Shown here: piece after piece, positions 20,103-31,895 of the stretch
Layout: each line of letters starts with the position of its first letter
Position numbering within the stretch: position 1 is the stretch's first letter
Origin: Ilyonectria destructans
Taxonomy: Eukaryota; Ascomycota; Sordariomycetes; Hypocreales; Nectriaceae
Assembly: GCA_020740775.1 (NCBI GenBank)
Contig: JAHEWK010000004.1
Coordinates: forward strand, 868,001 to 932,000
Reading direction: 5' to 3'
Length of the DNA: 64,000 nucleotides
Made by a program: the position numbers and the translations under genes
Notes under the pieces: generated by a model
What the model was told of the DNA's origin: nothing
Databases searched by the model: none
Seen by the model: only the letters and a program-made list of their open reading frames with translations

Positions 20103-20983
20103 CTATGGGTGCAAGTAGCAATATTCGTGCGGAACGATAGCGACGAGTTTATCATCCCCCACACATACCCCCAAAATAATATCTCCCATAATGATGCCTG
20201 CCTGAACGGACACCTTGACCGTCCCCCATGACATTCCATTCAGATAGACCCAATTGCGAGCACCATGCCAGATGCGAACTCCATATTTCCACGGCCAAAT
20301 CACGCCATGAAAGGATAACAAAGGAAGTCCATCGTAGTCACCCCCATCTTCCTCCAGATCTAGAACTTCATCGAGCTTCAGTCGTTCAGGAGGTTGGACG
20401 GTGGTCTCTGCCTCCTGCAACCAAGGCGATGGAAGGTGGTCAAAACATATCTTCGTGGGTCGTTCTCTCCGGGGTGGACTGGTTTCGATCGGCGGTCCCT
20501 TTTGAGCATTGAGACGCTCAAAATTCTGTTGCTGTACTAGCTCTGACCAAACGTGGGAGTCGAAACATTACTCACCAGGTGACGCTTACTACGTAAGTGG
20601 TGGCGAGATGGCAAACTTGGGGAAGGATAGTCACCAACGCGGTCACTAGAGGGAAGGGGTAGAGGGACAGGAATAGGGACAGGCGCGACGACTGCATTCC
20701 ATTTGATCTTGCTCCAGTCATAAGAAAAGAAGGAAGAAGCGGCGTGCTGCTTAGATGGGAAAGATTTTCCCCTGACAGTTGTCAGCCAACTGCCCGATTC
20801 CAAATCGCCCTCGACCGACTCAAAAGTTCCTCTTCCTCTTCTTCCTCCATCACTCGAAGTTATTACCGGATGAGATTTCCATTGGGAATCACGGTCCCCA
20901 CAACCCGGGGATCCGCCAGGCCAGGCGAAGGGCAAATGGATAATTGCAGTTCCGGACAAGGCTGGTGCTGTAAACACTTCCAC
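20103..20983 (-). pseudogene. Possible two-exon gene fragment of unknown function
   Basis: Two long minus-strand frames can be joined by a 44-bp intron at 20575-20532 (donor GTGAGT, acceptor TACAG). Splicing keeps frame (RHL, then QQNFERLNAQKG). The second part reads EVLDLEEDGGDYDGLPLL, then a Trp-rich segment (GVIWPWKYGVRIWHGARNW), and ends at TAA 20103. The first part has no ATG: it opens with GTG at 20983 after an in-frame stop. It is therefore a 5'-truncated gene, needs an undetected upstream exon, or is chance. I do not recognise the family. Confidence 0.25.
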
Positions 20984-21901
20984 AGACTCGACGACGACAT
21001 GGCAGCCCTAGGGGTAGCAGACCAAATCGCAGAGGAGGTTCATCCTATAACCGCATTCCAGTCAAAAGTTGTGCCCTTCTGAATTACGGAGTAGGAGTTC
21101 TAGAGGCCTAGGTCTTAGGTAAAATAGCGTATACTAAATACATAAATAAATGATTAACAGCCGTGGTTCCATATATAGTCCCCTTAATGCTCTCACTAGT
21201 GGCGTCCTTCATCGCTCGCTTCAAGACAAGTCGGCCGACAACACGACCATCGCCATCACCAACGCGCCTCTCCCTCGTCTCCAGGCAAGGAATATACTTA
21301 AAAACTAAATCCGAGTGCTATGGGATCTCCTGAAGCGGAGCACCCCGAAGTTTGAGGCATGGGGATGACGAGAACACAGATGGAGTTCGTTTTCCTTGAC
21401 TCTCTTTTCGAAAGCAATGTCAATGCAATCGTTAGCGAATCAACTCTGTCCGCTCGCCTTACCTCTTCAACTGTTCTATCCTACTTCGTTACGGAAATGC
21501 GCACGGTATATGAAAGAGCAATATAGGACAAAGGTCATATTCACGTACTGGGCATGGTAATGAAGAACATTTGACAAGACTCGTTGCATTTCTATCGAGT
21601 ATTTCTGATCAAAGCCGTAATTGACAACCTTGAGTTTCTATGAGATTCCCCCATCCTTCTGACGGCCCAAGACTGTTCCTATCCACCCGCTCGTCCTCTA
21701 CACGACCGCCCCTCAATATCCTGCCTCTTCTCGCTTGCTTTCCGTTTACTGTGCAGCCCAATGCGCCCTTCTGCCCGTCTATCGTTCCATCACCCTTCCG
21801 TCTTGCACAAAACGCCAGGAGCAAAATGACTCGCGTAATCGCGTGATACTTCTTTCCGTGTCTCTATCGCTCGACACCTTCGGCCTCTATCATCTCACCC
21901 G
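20984..21901. other. Intergenic stretch
   Basis: No supported gene. It includes the 3' flank of the minus-strand trehalose phosphatase gene. Plus-strand open frames from about 21640 onward are the mirror of non-coding sequence or of the phosphatase C-terminus. Confidence 0.45.
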
Positions 21902-24900
21902 TCATAGCTTCTCCTGGGGAATGTGGCCGGCCACCGTGCTCAGCGCGCCGAGGTTGACTTCGCTCAGTCGCTCAGAGGCGCCGGGGCCATCGACACCGGC
22001 AAGGAGGGCCACGCACTCAATCACATCCTCGGGTTCGAGCAGATGCGACTTGGCGAGCGTCACCTTGGTGCTCGGACCGATGGTAACGGTGAAGACGTGG
22101 TTGGGGTCCAGTACGGTGCCTGTTGCAGCGTTGAGGCTACGGAACATGTCCTCGTCGGTAAAATCGTCGCCGAAGCAGAGAGCAAACTCGACGGGGCCGG
22201 GGTTGGGGGTCTCCTCGGTCTTTGGCGTTCCTGGGCTGTGGTATGTGGCGATGAGGCGCTTGGCGATCTCACCCTTGTTGATAAAGGTAGGTCGCACTTC
22301 GACGTTAGCCTTGCCGGGCATCACCTCGACGTCCCACTTGACTCCAACAGTAGCCTCCAGCTCCTTGTGGCATTCTCGCGACATGTGAATGCCCTGCTCC
22401 GGGTTGGCGAGGCGGTAATGCCAGGTCAATGCACATCGTTTTCGCTCAATGAAGGATCCTGTCACATAGTTAGCACGAAGATGGAACGTGAGACACAAAT
22501 CACATACCTGGAACCTTATCCGTGTACTTCTGGAAAATTTCCATGACCTCGGCTTGCCATCCCATGGGGAATGTCTCGGCCAAGTTCTCCCAGTGATCCG
22601 AACCAGGGTTCTTCATGAAGCTACCGTGCTCCGCGGAGAAACCAAGCTGAGAAATGTGTCCCAAGTGCTGCTTCAGGAACTCCTGGTCTCGGCCCGAGAT
22701 GATCCATACGGAGTTCTGCGGGTCGGCTGCGAGAAGCTTCAGAGTACGAATAAGGCGCTCAGAGGGAACGGCAGCGCTAGGCTCCCGGACAATAGGAGTC
22801 AGGGTGCCGTCGTAGTCGAACATGAAGAGTCGCTTGGTGGCGGACTGGTATTGGGCAAGCAAAAAAGCTCGGTCTAGCAGAGGAGTGGAGTTGGCGGTGG
22901 TGGTGTCGGCGAGAACGTTGTACACCTTTCGGACAAACTTGTTGGTCCACGACTGGACGTTGTGCTCGGTGACATGGCGGTACAGGCTGGTCTGCATACC
23001 CTGACGCTTTTCGGCGGACATGGTGAGGGCAGCATTGATCTTCTCGGCAACGCCACTGAGATCCCAGGGGTTGATGTGGATGGCATCACTGAGGCTGCCG
23101 GCGGTACCGCTAAACTCGGACAGAATCAGAGGGCCATGACCCTGCTTCTGGCAAACGATGTACTCCAGACTGGTCGTGTTCATGCCGTCTCGGACCGAGG
23201 TGATGAGACCAATGTCACCGGCACGGAGGAGCGCAAAGTACTCATCCTGGTCGAGGTACTGAGGGTAGTGCTGCACGGGCGAGAATCCCAAGCTACCGTG
23301 CATGCCGTTGATGCGCATGACGAGCTCATTGACAACGGAAGCCACCTTGTTGTCGGGATCCTCCTTTTCGGCCTCGACACTGGTCGGGGACGTGACTTGA
23401 ATAAGGACAACCTTTTCACGCCACTCTGGGTACATTTCTAGGAAGCGCTCAAAGGCCTGCAGCTTTTGGGAAACGCCCCTGACACTGTCCAGGCGGTCAC
23501 GGCCGACAATAATCTTCTTACCAGCGTAGAGCTTCTTGAGAGCATCGTACTTCTCCTTAACCGCGTCGGTCCAGGCAAAGTTCTCGACTTTGGCAGCGTC
23601 GATGCCAATGGGGAAGACGCCGACCTGTACACGGGTGCCGTAGGCGTCGATTCCAAGAGTATCGGAGGGAAAGCCGAGGATGCGAGTACAGCAGCTCAGG
23701 AAATGGCGCGAGTAGCTGTAGGATTGGAAGCCAATGAGGTTGGAGCCGAGAACGCCCTCGAGGACCTCCTTGCGACGGGGGAGGCAGCGGAGGAACTCGC
23801 TGCTGGGGAAGGGAGAGTGGAGGAAGAAGGAGATATACATGTTGGGCACTCGTTGGCGCAACATGCTGGGGAGGAGCATGAGGAAGTAGTCATGGACAAT
23901 GACGATGTCGCCGGGCTTGTAGATTTCGATGATCTTGTTGGCGAACTTTTGGTTCATGCGGTAGTAGTCGGCCCATTGCACTCGCTCCTTGCGACCATCG
24001 GTCGGCTCATGCTGCTTGTAATGGAGGAGAGTGTATAGGTCGTACTCGGCATAGCGGCGCCAGCGGGCCTGATCCTTGAGGAGGATGCCGTCATCGGTGC
24101 CCTCGCTCTCGTCGGCGAGCCAGACGGGGTACGTGCGGATGGTTTTATTGTGGGACAGGCGGTACTCGAGACGCTCTTGGTCCTCACGCGGGATCCAGAC
24201 GCCGCCATCAACCGGAGGTGGCATCGGCAGCCGGGTGTTGGCATCGACGGGGACCGGAGCGGAGAGGGCGTTGAGGGAAGAGACGCCGAGGGTATTAGGG
24301 GCGGGTGTCGCCGGGCAGGGGACTTCGTCGTCATCGGTGGGAGCCTCGATCTCGCCGGTCCAAGCGACAACGGTGTGGCTCCATGGTGTAGCGTCGGACG
24401 AGAGATAGGCGAAGGAGTCGAGGAGGGCGGACTGGCCACGGCGAGGTTTAAGGTCCTGGAAGCGATGTCATGTTAGAATCCAATGCACAGAAAGCGGAAG
24501 AGCGGTGGTAGTACGGCAATCTATGAGATAGTGATGACGATGAGGTGGGGGGAAGATAGCGGGCAGGGACACAGTGAGGGGCAACAGAGCGAAGCAGCAA
24601 AGCCAGGGGAGGGGAAAAGGCAGAAAAAGCAGAAAAAGCAGAAAAAGAGGGCGAAACTCACCCAGTCGCCGCCCTTGCGATAGCTGAACGAATGCGGGGT
24701 GTTGAAGGTGGCCGAGATAATGTTACCGGTCAGGGCCAGGTCGGGATTGGCAGCGCGGATCTCTGACAGGGACTCGCGACGGCGCATGCCAGCGGCAGCG
24801 GGATTGATGGTGCTGGCGAGGGTGCTGGCGATGGTGCTGGGGCTGGAGGAGGACATCTTGGCTGAGGTGACTGAGCTGTCGGCCAGTGTCAATCGGGCCG

Positions 24901-25468
24901 TGGACGACGCGGAGGAGGAGTCGCAGGTGCGGCCGCGGCGGGCGTCGTCGGCCTCGTCTGGATCTTCGCGAAGCGGGCCAGGGGGAGAGCAGTCGCTGTG
25001 GGAGGAGTCGCCGTAGGAGTCGTCGAGCGAGCGGGGAGTCGAGGTGGGAGTCGAGGCGGAAGTCGAGGGGACAAGGGCGGATCGAGGTCGATTGGAGTCG
25101 CCGACAGCGAGGGAAGAGGTCGTCAGGGAGAATGAAGGGGACGAAGATGAAGACGAAGTCGCAGTTGCAGGCGAAGAAGAACCGGCTGCAGAAACGGTGA
25201 CGTTGTTCGCTTTCGCTGGAGTGACGACGGCGTCGACGGCAACGAGACCAGCGCCAGCGCCAGAGCCAGTCGGCCCGGGCGGTTTCGGCGACTCATCACT
25301 GCTCTTGGGGTGCTGTTGGCGCCGCCGCCAGAGCAGCAGCAGCTTCTCCAGGTACCTCCTGTGGCTCGCGACGTTCTGTTTCTGCTGGCTGTGGCCGCCG
25401 CGCTGCATGACTTTGGCACCGGGCGTCTTACCGGAACCGGATAGGCTGTCGGTCACAGGCTCCATCAT
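21902..25468 (-). CDS. TPS2: Trehalose-6-phosphate phosphatase (Tps2/OrlA type)
   Basis: Three exons on the minus strand: 25468-24662, 24455-22508, 22458-21902. The introns (206 and 49 bp) have GTGAGT/CAG and GTATGT/CAG borders, and the second has a GCTAAC branch. Product 1103 residues with the ATG ATG at 25468 as start (the frame is open six codons further to a TTG). Residues 1 to about 230 are Ser/Thr/Pro-rich. Then come SLSEIRAANPDLALTGNII and the GT20 synthase-like domain (about 330-790; HDYFLMLLPSMLR, HSPFPSSEF, SVRDGMN). The HAD-type phosphatase follows: nucleophile motif FDYDGTLTP at about 815, WIISGRDQEF, and FGDDFTDEDMF near the end. The HAD acid residues are intact, so it should convert trehalose-6-phosphate to trehalose in the cytosolic synthase complex. 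The regulatory Tsl-type paralogs lack these residues. The long low-complexity N-terminus is unusual. Confidence 0.88.
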
Positions 25469-28400
25469 GGGGTCGGTCCACTGCAACGGGGACAGAGCAG
25501 AGCTGTAATGGAATGGGAGCTTTGCGAAAAGGGGGATTATACACGGGACAAAGACGAATTGACAATGGTTAAAGAAGAAACTGTAGAGTCTGAGGCATAG
25601 CTGAACGAGCTAAGAAGCTACTGGGGGAGGGGAGCAGGCGTCGATATTTCAATGCGGCGCCTCTTGCTGCACGCTGCTCATGAGCGGACTTCGATGGCCG
25701 GGCCTCGCATCAGGCCAGACAATGAACCGGGCAGCCACCAGATAGAGAGATAGAGGCGGGATTGCGCAAAAAGAAAAAAAGCAGAAATGCCCAGCTCCCG
25801 CCTTGCAAGGGCCGATTGACAATAACCCCCAAAGTTAAAGACGACACACCGGCCGACGATCAGGTACCGGCGAGCACTCAATGGCTGCGCGCCGCTGCTG
25901 CGTGGTTATCAAACAAGCGGTGGGGGCCGGCCGGATGCCGCATCGCATTTTCCTGTTCTTGATTTTGTCCTTCTGCTCGAGTTGCCACCGGGATATCTTG
26001 TTTGGTAACGAGATGACTCTAAATCTTGGTTACCAGAGAGATAGGTTTAATAGCTACGGTATATCTCCGAGGACCAGGCAACTTGTCAAGTCATCCGCCG
26101 CCGTCATTTGTCCGGGCAATTCACCGACCCTATCGACCTTGGTTCACCGATCCAGTTGTCACGGGCCGTCGTATGTTTTGGGCTTCCATGTGATGTGTAG
26201 CACATGGCAGGGGATGGCATGAGCGAGCGTGCTATGGCGGGGGAGGGGGAGGGGCAGCTTGTTCACCCTGGTCCGTTCCCGTTGAGCTTTGTTTCTTTGA
26301 GCTGTCTGATCGTCCGCTGTCTCATCTCTATCAAGGTTGCTTTGGTTGCTTACACGACGCGAGAGGAAGCATAGATGGGTAGCATTGGATGTTTGGAAAC
26401 CCAACCAGACAAATACCTCATCCAGCTAACGAAACCCTGTATCATTGCATCGAAACCAAGATCCAACCGTCAACCTCATGATAGGTTCGGAGCACCATTC
26501 GACAAATCCCTGGCCAGACCCCCCACCGGTTACTTAATGCGCCTTGACCACCACCACTACCACCACCAACGAAAACAAGGTACACGAGGCACGAGGTCAA
26601 TCCAGGGACACTCATACCCTTCTCTCACGCCTTCAGTCTTTCCATGTGTCGTGTCTGCTAGGTGGTCTTCCAACCAGAAATCAAGCTCCCTCGAGGGCCC
26701 AAAAGACGGTGAGCACCCAGCCATCTCGAGCTTTCTCGGGACGGGGGAAGATTGGCTCGGCCGAACGACGGCAATCCAGGGTGGTGGTGGTGTCTGCTGG
26801 CAGAGGCGAAAGCAGTAAATGCGGCATGCTACGGTGCATGATACTTGGGACTCTCGAATGCACAATGCCTGGAACAGCGCTGTTGCATCCCTCTGCATCG
26901 CAGCCGCACCAGCGGGAATCGACGAATTCTGCTCATGAATTCTGCCCGCGACTGATTCACTTGTAAGCCTCCGGCCCATGGCTACTCAAGTTGAACTTGG
27001 TGCCAATTGCAAACCCACGGCCTGAGGTCGACTCGATGTAACCCGACTAACGACGACTGCCGCAGTGGGTACTCCGTAGGCGACCTGGAGCTTTCCAGGT
27101 TAGCAATTAGGCCACATCGCTGGAGGGTCACCGACGGCCATCCACTGGAGCCACAGGCGGGTATCCACTGGAGCTACCCACTGGAACCCACTGGCGAGGC
27201 CCGCTAAGAGGCGACAGGTACCGGCCTAAGGGCCCGGAGCTGCACCGGCCCAAATCCCGGGTGGTGCCAATCTCGTCCCGTTCTCGTAGCTCCCCACCTC
27301 CAAAACCACCCCCACCTCGCTGGAGCGGACAGGTGCACTGGCCTGGGACGCACTTTGGCACAGGGCCATGCACTGCACATGCACCAACGCCACAGGCCGA
27401 CCGCCAGCCATCATCCACCCACCGACTCGAACCGCCAAACGTGGGCGTCAGATCAGATGCCATCGCGTCTTTTTTTCTCCTTCTCTGCCTGTCTTTTCTA
27501 TCGCTCTGCATGCATCTACAGCACCTAGCTACCCTGCTGCTGCGCTGATGGTCTGCATCCGGGGTGGCTTGCAGCAGCAACGCGAGGCCCTGAGCCATTT
27601 TCACCCTCATGTTCCCGACCTGGCGTTCCCGTTGGACTCAGTCGGCGCCGCAACGATCCTACAGGGTCGTGTCTGTCTGTAGCTGGTTTGATGTACATAC
27701 ATTTGATCTGCCTCATGCTCGCGCGCGCTCCATGCTCATGCAACGTGCGTACTTCAAGCGATCCTATGCCCTGCGTTGCCGGTCCTTAGCCTGCTCGCCT
27801 TGCCTGTCTTGATGCCCGGCATTCCTCTGGCCTTCTCGCATGTTTCCGAGGCAATCTGCAATCCTGATAGTAGATTGCTCCGACACAATCTCACCCGACG
27901 CACTTGAGCTACGCGACCCTCCCAAGCCAAACTGGTACCCAATGGTTCTCCACTCATGATAAATCTGCGTGTGTCTTATGCGGCTTCGCTGGGCATTGCC
28001 AAAAGGGTCTCTCCGGAAGGGCCTCGACTCTGTCCACCATTCCCCTCCAATACTTGCTCTCTCACTTATCCACTCACCCAAGGCTCTCGGCCCGGCAACT
28101 CCGCTACAATAGACGCATACAATCCGAAACAGTAATTCTTCTTGTCCTGCTTCAACGCCAAACCTAGCGAGAGAGAAGGTCGTTGGCATTTATTTCAATA
28201 CAGCCCTCTCAGTTGTCCTCCATCGTCGACCCCATCGTTGACCCCACCGCGGGGCATTCTCTCCAACTCTCAAATAACAATGGCGAATTGCCCGTGTCTT
28301 CCCCCACCGCACGGCCAATGACGGGAACCAAGGGGCCCTTGACCATGGCGATACCCGCCGGCTGTCATCCCGCCAGAACCAGGACCCTGACCCGGGCCAA

Positions 28401-29001
28401 TCATGCTGTCCATAATCACATCAAAGAACAGGCCCTGGTTCGATATTGGCCAAGCCGGGCCATCACCAGCCCAGCGGTAGAGTGACAAGCCAACCCACGT
28501 GGGGCGGCGTTTTTTAATCACTAACAAAGTTGAAGCCGAAGCTTCTAGCTTGGAGCTATGACCCGTAAGCCACGATTCGCAAGCTTCACGTGAGGGAGCT
28601 GTAGGTCCAGAGCTCATGATGCCGCAGATCCAAGGTCAAAAGAGGGTAGTTGAGTCCTAAAGCCCTGGGTATATTACACTGTGTATTGCCCATGCCTGCT
28701 CTCTATATCGTAGTCATACACGCCCGCGAACTCATCCCTCTCTATGCGTCCTCCTCCAAAAGCGTATGTACAAACTTGTCAATGCTGAAGAAAGAGGCTG
28801 CCGTTTGTTGGTTGTTGAAATATTTGATTCCTTTTCCCCTTCTTAGCTTCTCCCCCCTAACCCAATGAAAAAAAGCCCGAAAAGTAAAGAAATACGCAAG
28901 ATACAATCCTGGGTCCTGAATGCCGTTTGCCTGCCTGCCAAAAACAATCATCATGATGGTGAAATTAACGCCAGATATTAATGCCAAAAGCCACCCCTCC
29001 T
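25469..29001. other. Long intergenic region, no gene seen
   Basis: About 3.5 kb. The first 700 bases are the TPS2 promoter region. The rest has overlapping short frames on all strands, poly-pyrimidine tracts and a small direct-repeat cluster (listed separately), but no splice-compatible coding pattern, tRNA or transposon signature. The last 300 bases flank the 3' end of the protoglobin gene. Confidence 0.45.
27140..27195. repeat. Imperfect direct repeats of CCACTGGAGC
   Basis: The phrase CCACTGG followed by AGC or AAC occurs four times within 56 bases (ATCCACTGGAGC twice, CCCACTGGAAC, CCCACTGGCG). It is a small local tandem-type repeat in non-coding sequence. No function is evident. Confidence 0.6.
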
Positions 29002-30035
29002 TTAAACCGCCTCCTTAGCCATTCCCGCGCCGCTGGCGCTTATCCCGGAGAACGGACAAACGCCGGCCGAGGACATATCGCCGGGGTGATCCGTGGGCGC
29101 ATCCGGGTGGTCGCCGGACTCCGACTCGGACTCGGTGGAGTCGCCGATGATGCGCTTGCCGTGCAGGTAACCCTCCTTCTCGACCTCAATGTCAGATTCG
29201 TTGAGGAACTCATCGCGCTCCTTGACGTGCCACTTGGCCATGAGGTCGTTCTGAATCCAGATGACCTTGTTGAGGGCCTTGACGAGGGCTGTCTTGCGCT
29301 GGATGTGGAGGCGAGGGTGCGAGAGGATGGCTTCGGTCATGATGTCCTGGATGAAGCCGAGGCAGACACCCAGGTGAACGTATTCGATGTGCAGGGGGTG
29401 CTTGCGACCGAGACCGACGTGCATCATGCTGAGTTAAAAGTCAGCCCAGGTCCTCAATTCGCCGCAATTATTGAGCGACGGAGATGTAGAAGAGGGGATG
29501 AAACATACCCAACCTTGTCCAGGTACTCCCAAAACTCCATCTTGCTAGGATCCGAGCACAGCTTGGTCAGGTACGCACGCAAGAACATCTTGCGGTGCAG
29601 AATCTGTGGGCTGTTCTCGTCGGGGACCTCATCCAGTGGGCCCTCAAACGAGGTGCTGCGCGTGGTGAAGGCGCGGGCCGTAATGTCGTATTGCAGCAGC
29701 TTCTTGTACACGATGTTGACAACGGCCGGGATCAGCGCCTTGACGTACTTGGAGCCCGTGATGAGAGCTTCGATGTCGCCTGTCATTAAAAAGTCATGTG
29801 TCAGCTTTCAAGTCTGGCTCGTTTAGGTCATTGTCGCTGTGCTAGGTCCCGGGTATCTGGGGCCTCGAAAACAGACAATTGTTTGGCTTTTGGGGCACTG
29901 AGAGGGGAAATGGAGAAAAGATGGGCGCATACGGCTGGAGAAGTCGAGAAATGAGTGAAGGTACATGACGCGGGCCTCGAGGTTGGTGTAGAGATCCTCG
30001 CGATCAATGTGCTTCATGGGGCGTGACGTCGCCAT
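29002..30035 (-). CDS. Fungal protoglobin / globin-sensor haem protein
   Basis: Three exons on the minus strand: 30035-29933, 29779-29509, 29428-29002. The introns are 153 and 80 bp (donors GTATGC and GTATGT, acceptors CAG). Splicing yields 266 residues. The globin fold spans residues about 10-205: HIDREDLYTNLEARVMYLHS (pre-A/Z helix), IEALITGSKYVKALIPAVVN, RKMFLRAYLTKL, then VGMMHVGLGRKHPLHIEY, whose histidines are where the proximal haem ligand lies in this family. It matches the single-domain globin-sensor (protoglobin-like) proteins of ascomycetes. A C-terminal tail of about 50 residues is acidic, then Gly/Ser-rich and contains CPFSG. No kinase, cyclase or membrane domain is attached. Haem-based O2, CO or NO binding is expected. 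The physiological role in fungi is unclear. Confidence 0.87.
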
Positions 30036-31895
30036 CTTGAATGTGTTGTATGTCGGTTTTGGTTTATTTCGTTTGGGTTTCTCAAATCTCGTGATCCGAG
30101 AGTCTCTGGGTCGATCGAGGATTTTTCGGTTCGAATTTACAATGGTATGACGTGTGAGTCTTGTTCTTGCTTACACAGCTGTCGCTCGTCGAGTCGTCGC
30201 TGGATTTCGCTGGCAATGGAGTCGCGGGAAGTTGGATGGAAGAGTGAAGAGATGAAGATTCACGCAAACACCAGATACAAACGAGCAGCTCACGCACGCA
30301 CCGCCAACACAACGCGCAAAACCCGGTATTTATTCCATAGCGTCCCATGCTCCTTCGTGCTGTCCCCGAGTCTCGCCTCGCTCCGCCGGCCTCCAAGCTG
30401 AGCCCATCACGCCAGGTCGCCAACATCAGACCATCGTCTGATGAGTGGGGCCGTCCTGGGGTCCGTGGGACTCGGTGCCCGGCGTGGCAGCCCGGCCACA
30501 CCCGAGGACGGCAGACGTACGAGCTACCAACTAACCGTCTTACTAAAGTCGAATAGAGGAACGGGCATTGGGAGGGTGTGAAGATATCCGGGGGCGGCCG
30601 CGGAAGGGGTTGAAGACAATAAAAAAATTATGTGCCGTCGTGTCGGATTAGACAGGAAAATCGGCTCCATATCTGTCGTCATCATGCCTGGTCAAAAAAG
30701 AATCAGCCTGCGGGGATTGGACTTTCGCTGGTGGGGCCCCGCGATGAGTGTGGGATGGAATCCCGAGTCGTGTGATTGGGCTGGGTCGTTTCAGCGCATT
30801 CGTCCCATCTTCGAGATCATCCGAGATCTTCGGCATAGGCCATTTGGATGGGCGTGCTGCACGGTAACTGCAGAACCACATTGTCTTGTTCACGCGACAC
30901 CCAGATCTGGGTCAATCGGCTCTAGTTCGCAAGAAAAAAGGTCGGAATCTAGAATGCCATGTCTGTGTCGTGTGTAAGTGCCGTTGATCGGATGCATCGT
31001 GCAACACGTGAGCATGCAGAATGGTCTCGACTCATCAGCAACCAGCATGACCACCTTTTTCATGCTTCCACCAAACGGCAATCGACTCATCTCCACCGAG
31101 AAACACTAGTCGAGTCATCAATTGCAAAGGATGATGCTGGTACTGTAGTTCGTTCCTTGGTCCGTGAGCCTCAGCCGCAAGGACCAGATGCTGTCAACAG
31201 CCGTTCCGCCGATTAGCGTAGCCACCCGTTCCCGTGGCAGCAATTAGAGCAGCCTAGAGCTAGGGTATGCTATTCCGAGATCGGTGAGAAACTTTGTTCC
31301 TGCTTCTTCTTTGCTTCTGGAAGTCAACAAAAAAGGATGGTGTTTTGCGTCGGAATAGTGTGTCAAGACATAGGTTCTAAATGAACTGACGATAGATCTT
31401 TACGCGTAGCAACACTGGAATAGTGTTTCGTGTAAAGCACTTGCAACTGTCGAGAGCTGGCAAGAAGGGATACCCTGGATTTGGGAATACTAATCTCAGA
31501 GAAGCCAGCGATCCCTCACCGAGAGTGAACGGGAGATGGCTCTCTTCGCTGGGCTGTGCGGCCCACGATACATCGGAAATGTGCTCTAGGGTAGCCGGGT
31601 TTTCAGTAAGGTCTCGTGACTAAATCACTGCATGTCGTGATCTGCACGTGACCTTCTGCGCTGCCCTTCGTCACCGCCCATCTTTCCACTCCACCTCTGG
31701 GGCCTCGTCGGCTTCACCTCGCTTCAACACCCTCCAACACCCGGGAATCCGCCGACAATCAGCCATCGCGAAACTCGCCTGCGTATCGCGTCCCCCGGCG
31801 TCCCGCTCCCCCGGAATCTTGCAGCTGCGCCTGCCGTAGCCCGGTGCCCGGTGCCCCCGGCCGCCTCGGAGGAGCTTCGGACTCTCTCGCCCATC
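30036..31895. other. Divergent intergenic region between protoglobin and Zn2Cys6 genes
   Basis: 1.86 kb with no supported gene. It must contain the promoters of both divergent genes (starts at 30035 minus and 31896 plus). Small frames overlap and lack protein-like features. No RNA gene was recognised. Confidence 0.5.

Noticed and set aside
22488..24038. Several plus-strand frames of 110-190 codons opposite TPS2
   Set aside because: Shadows of the conserved GT20 and phosphatase exons on the minus strand.
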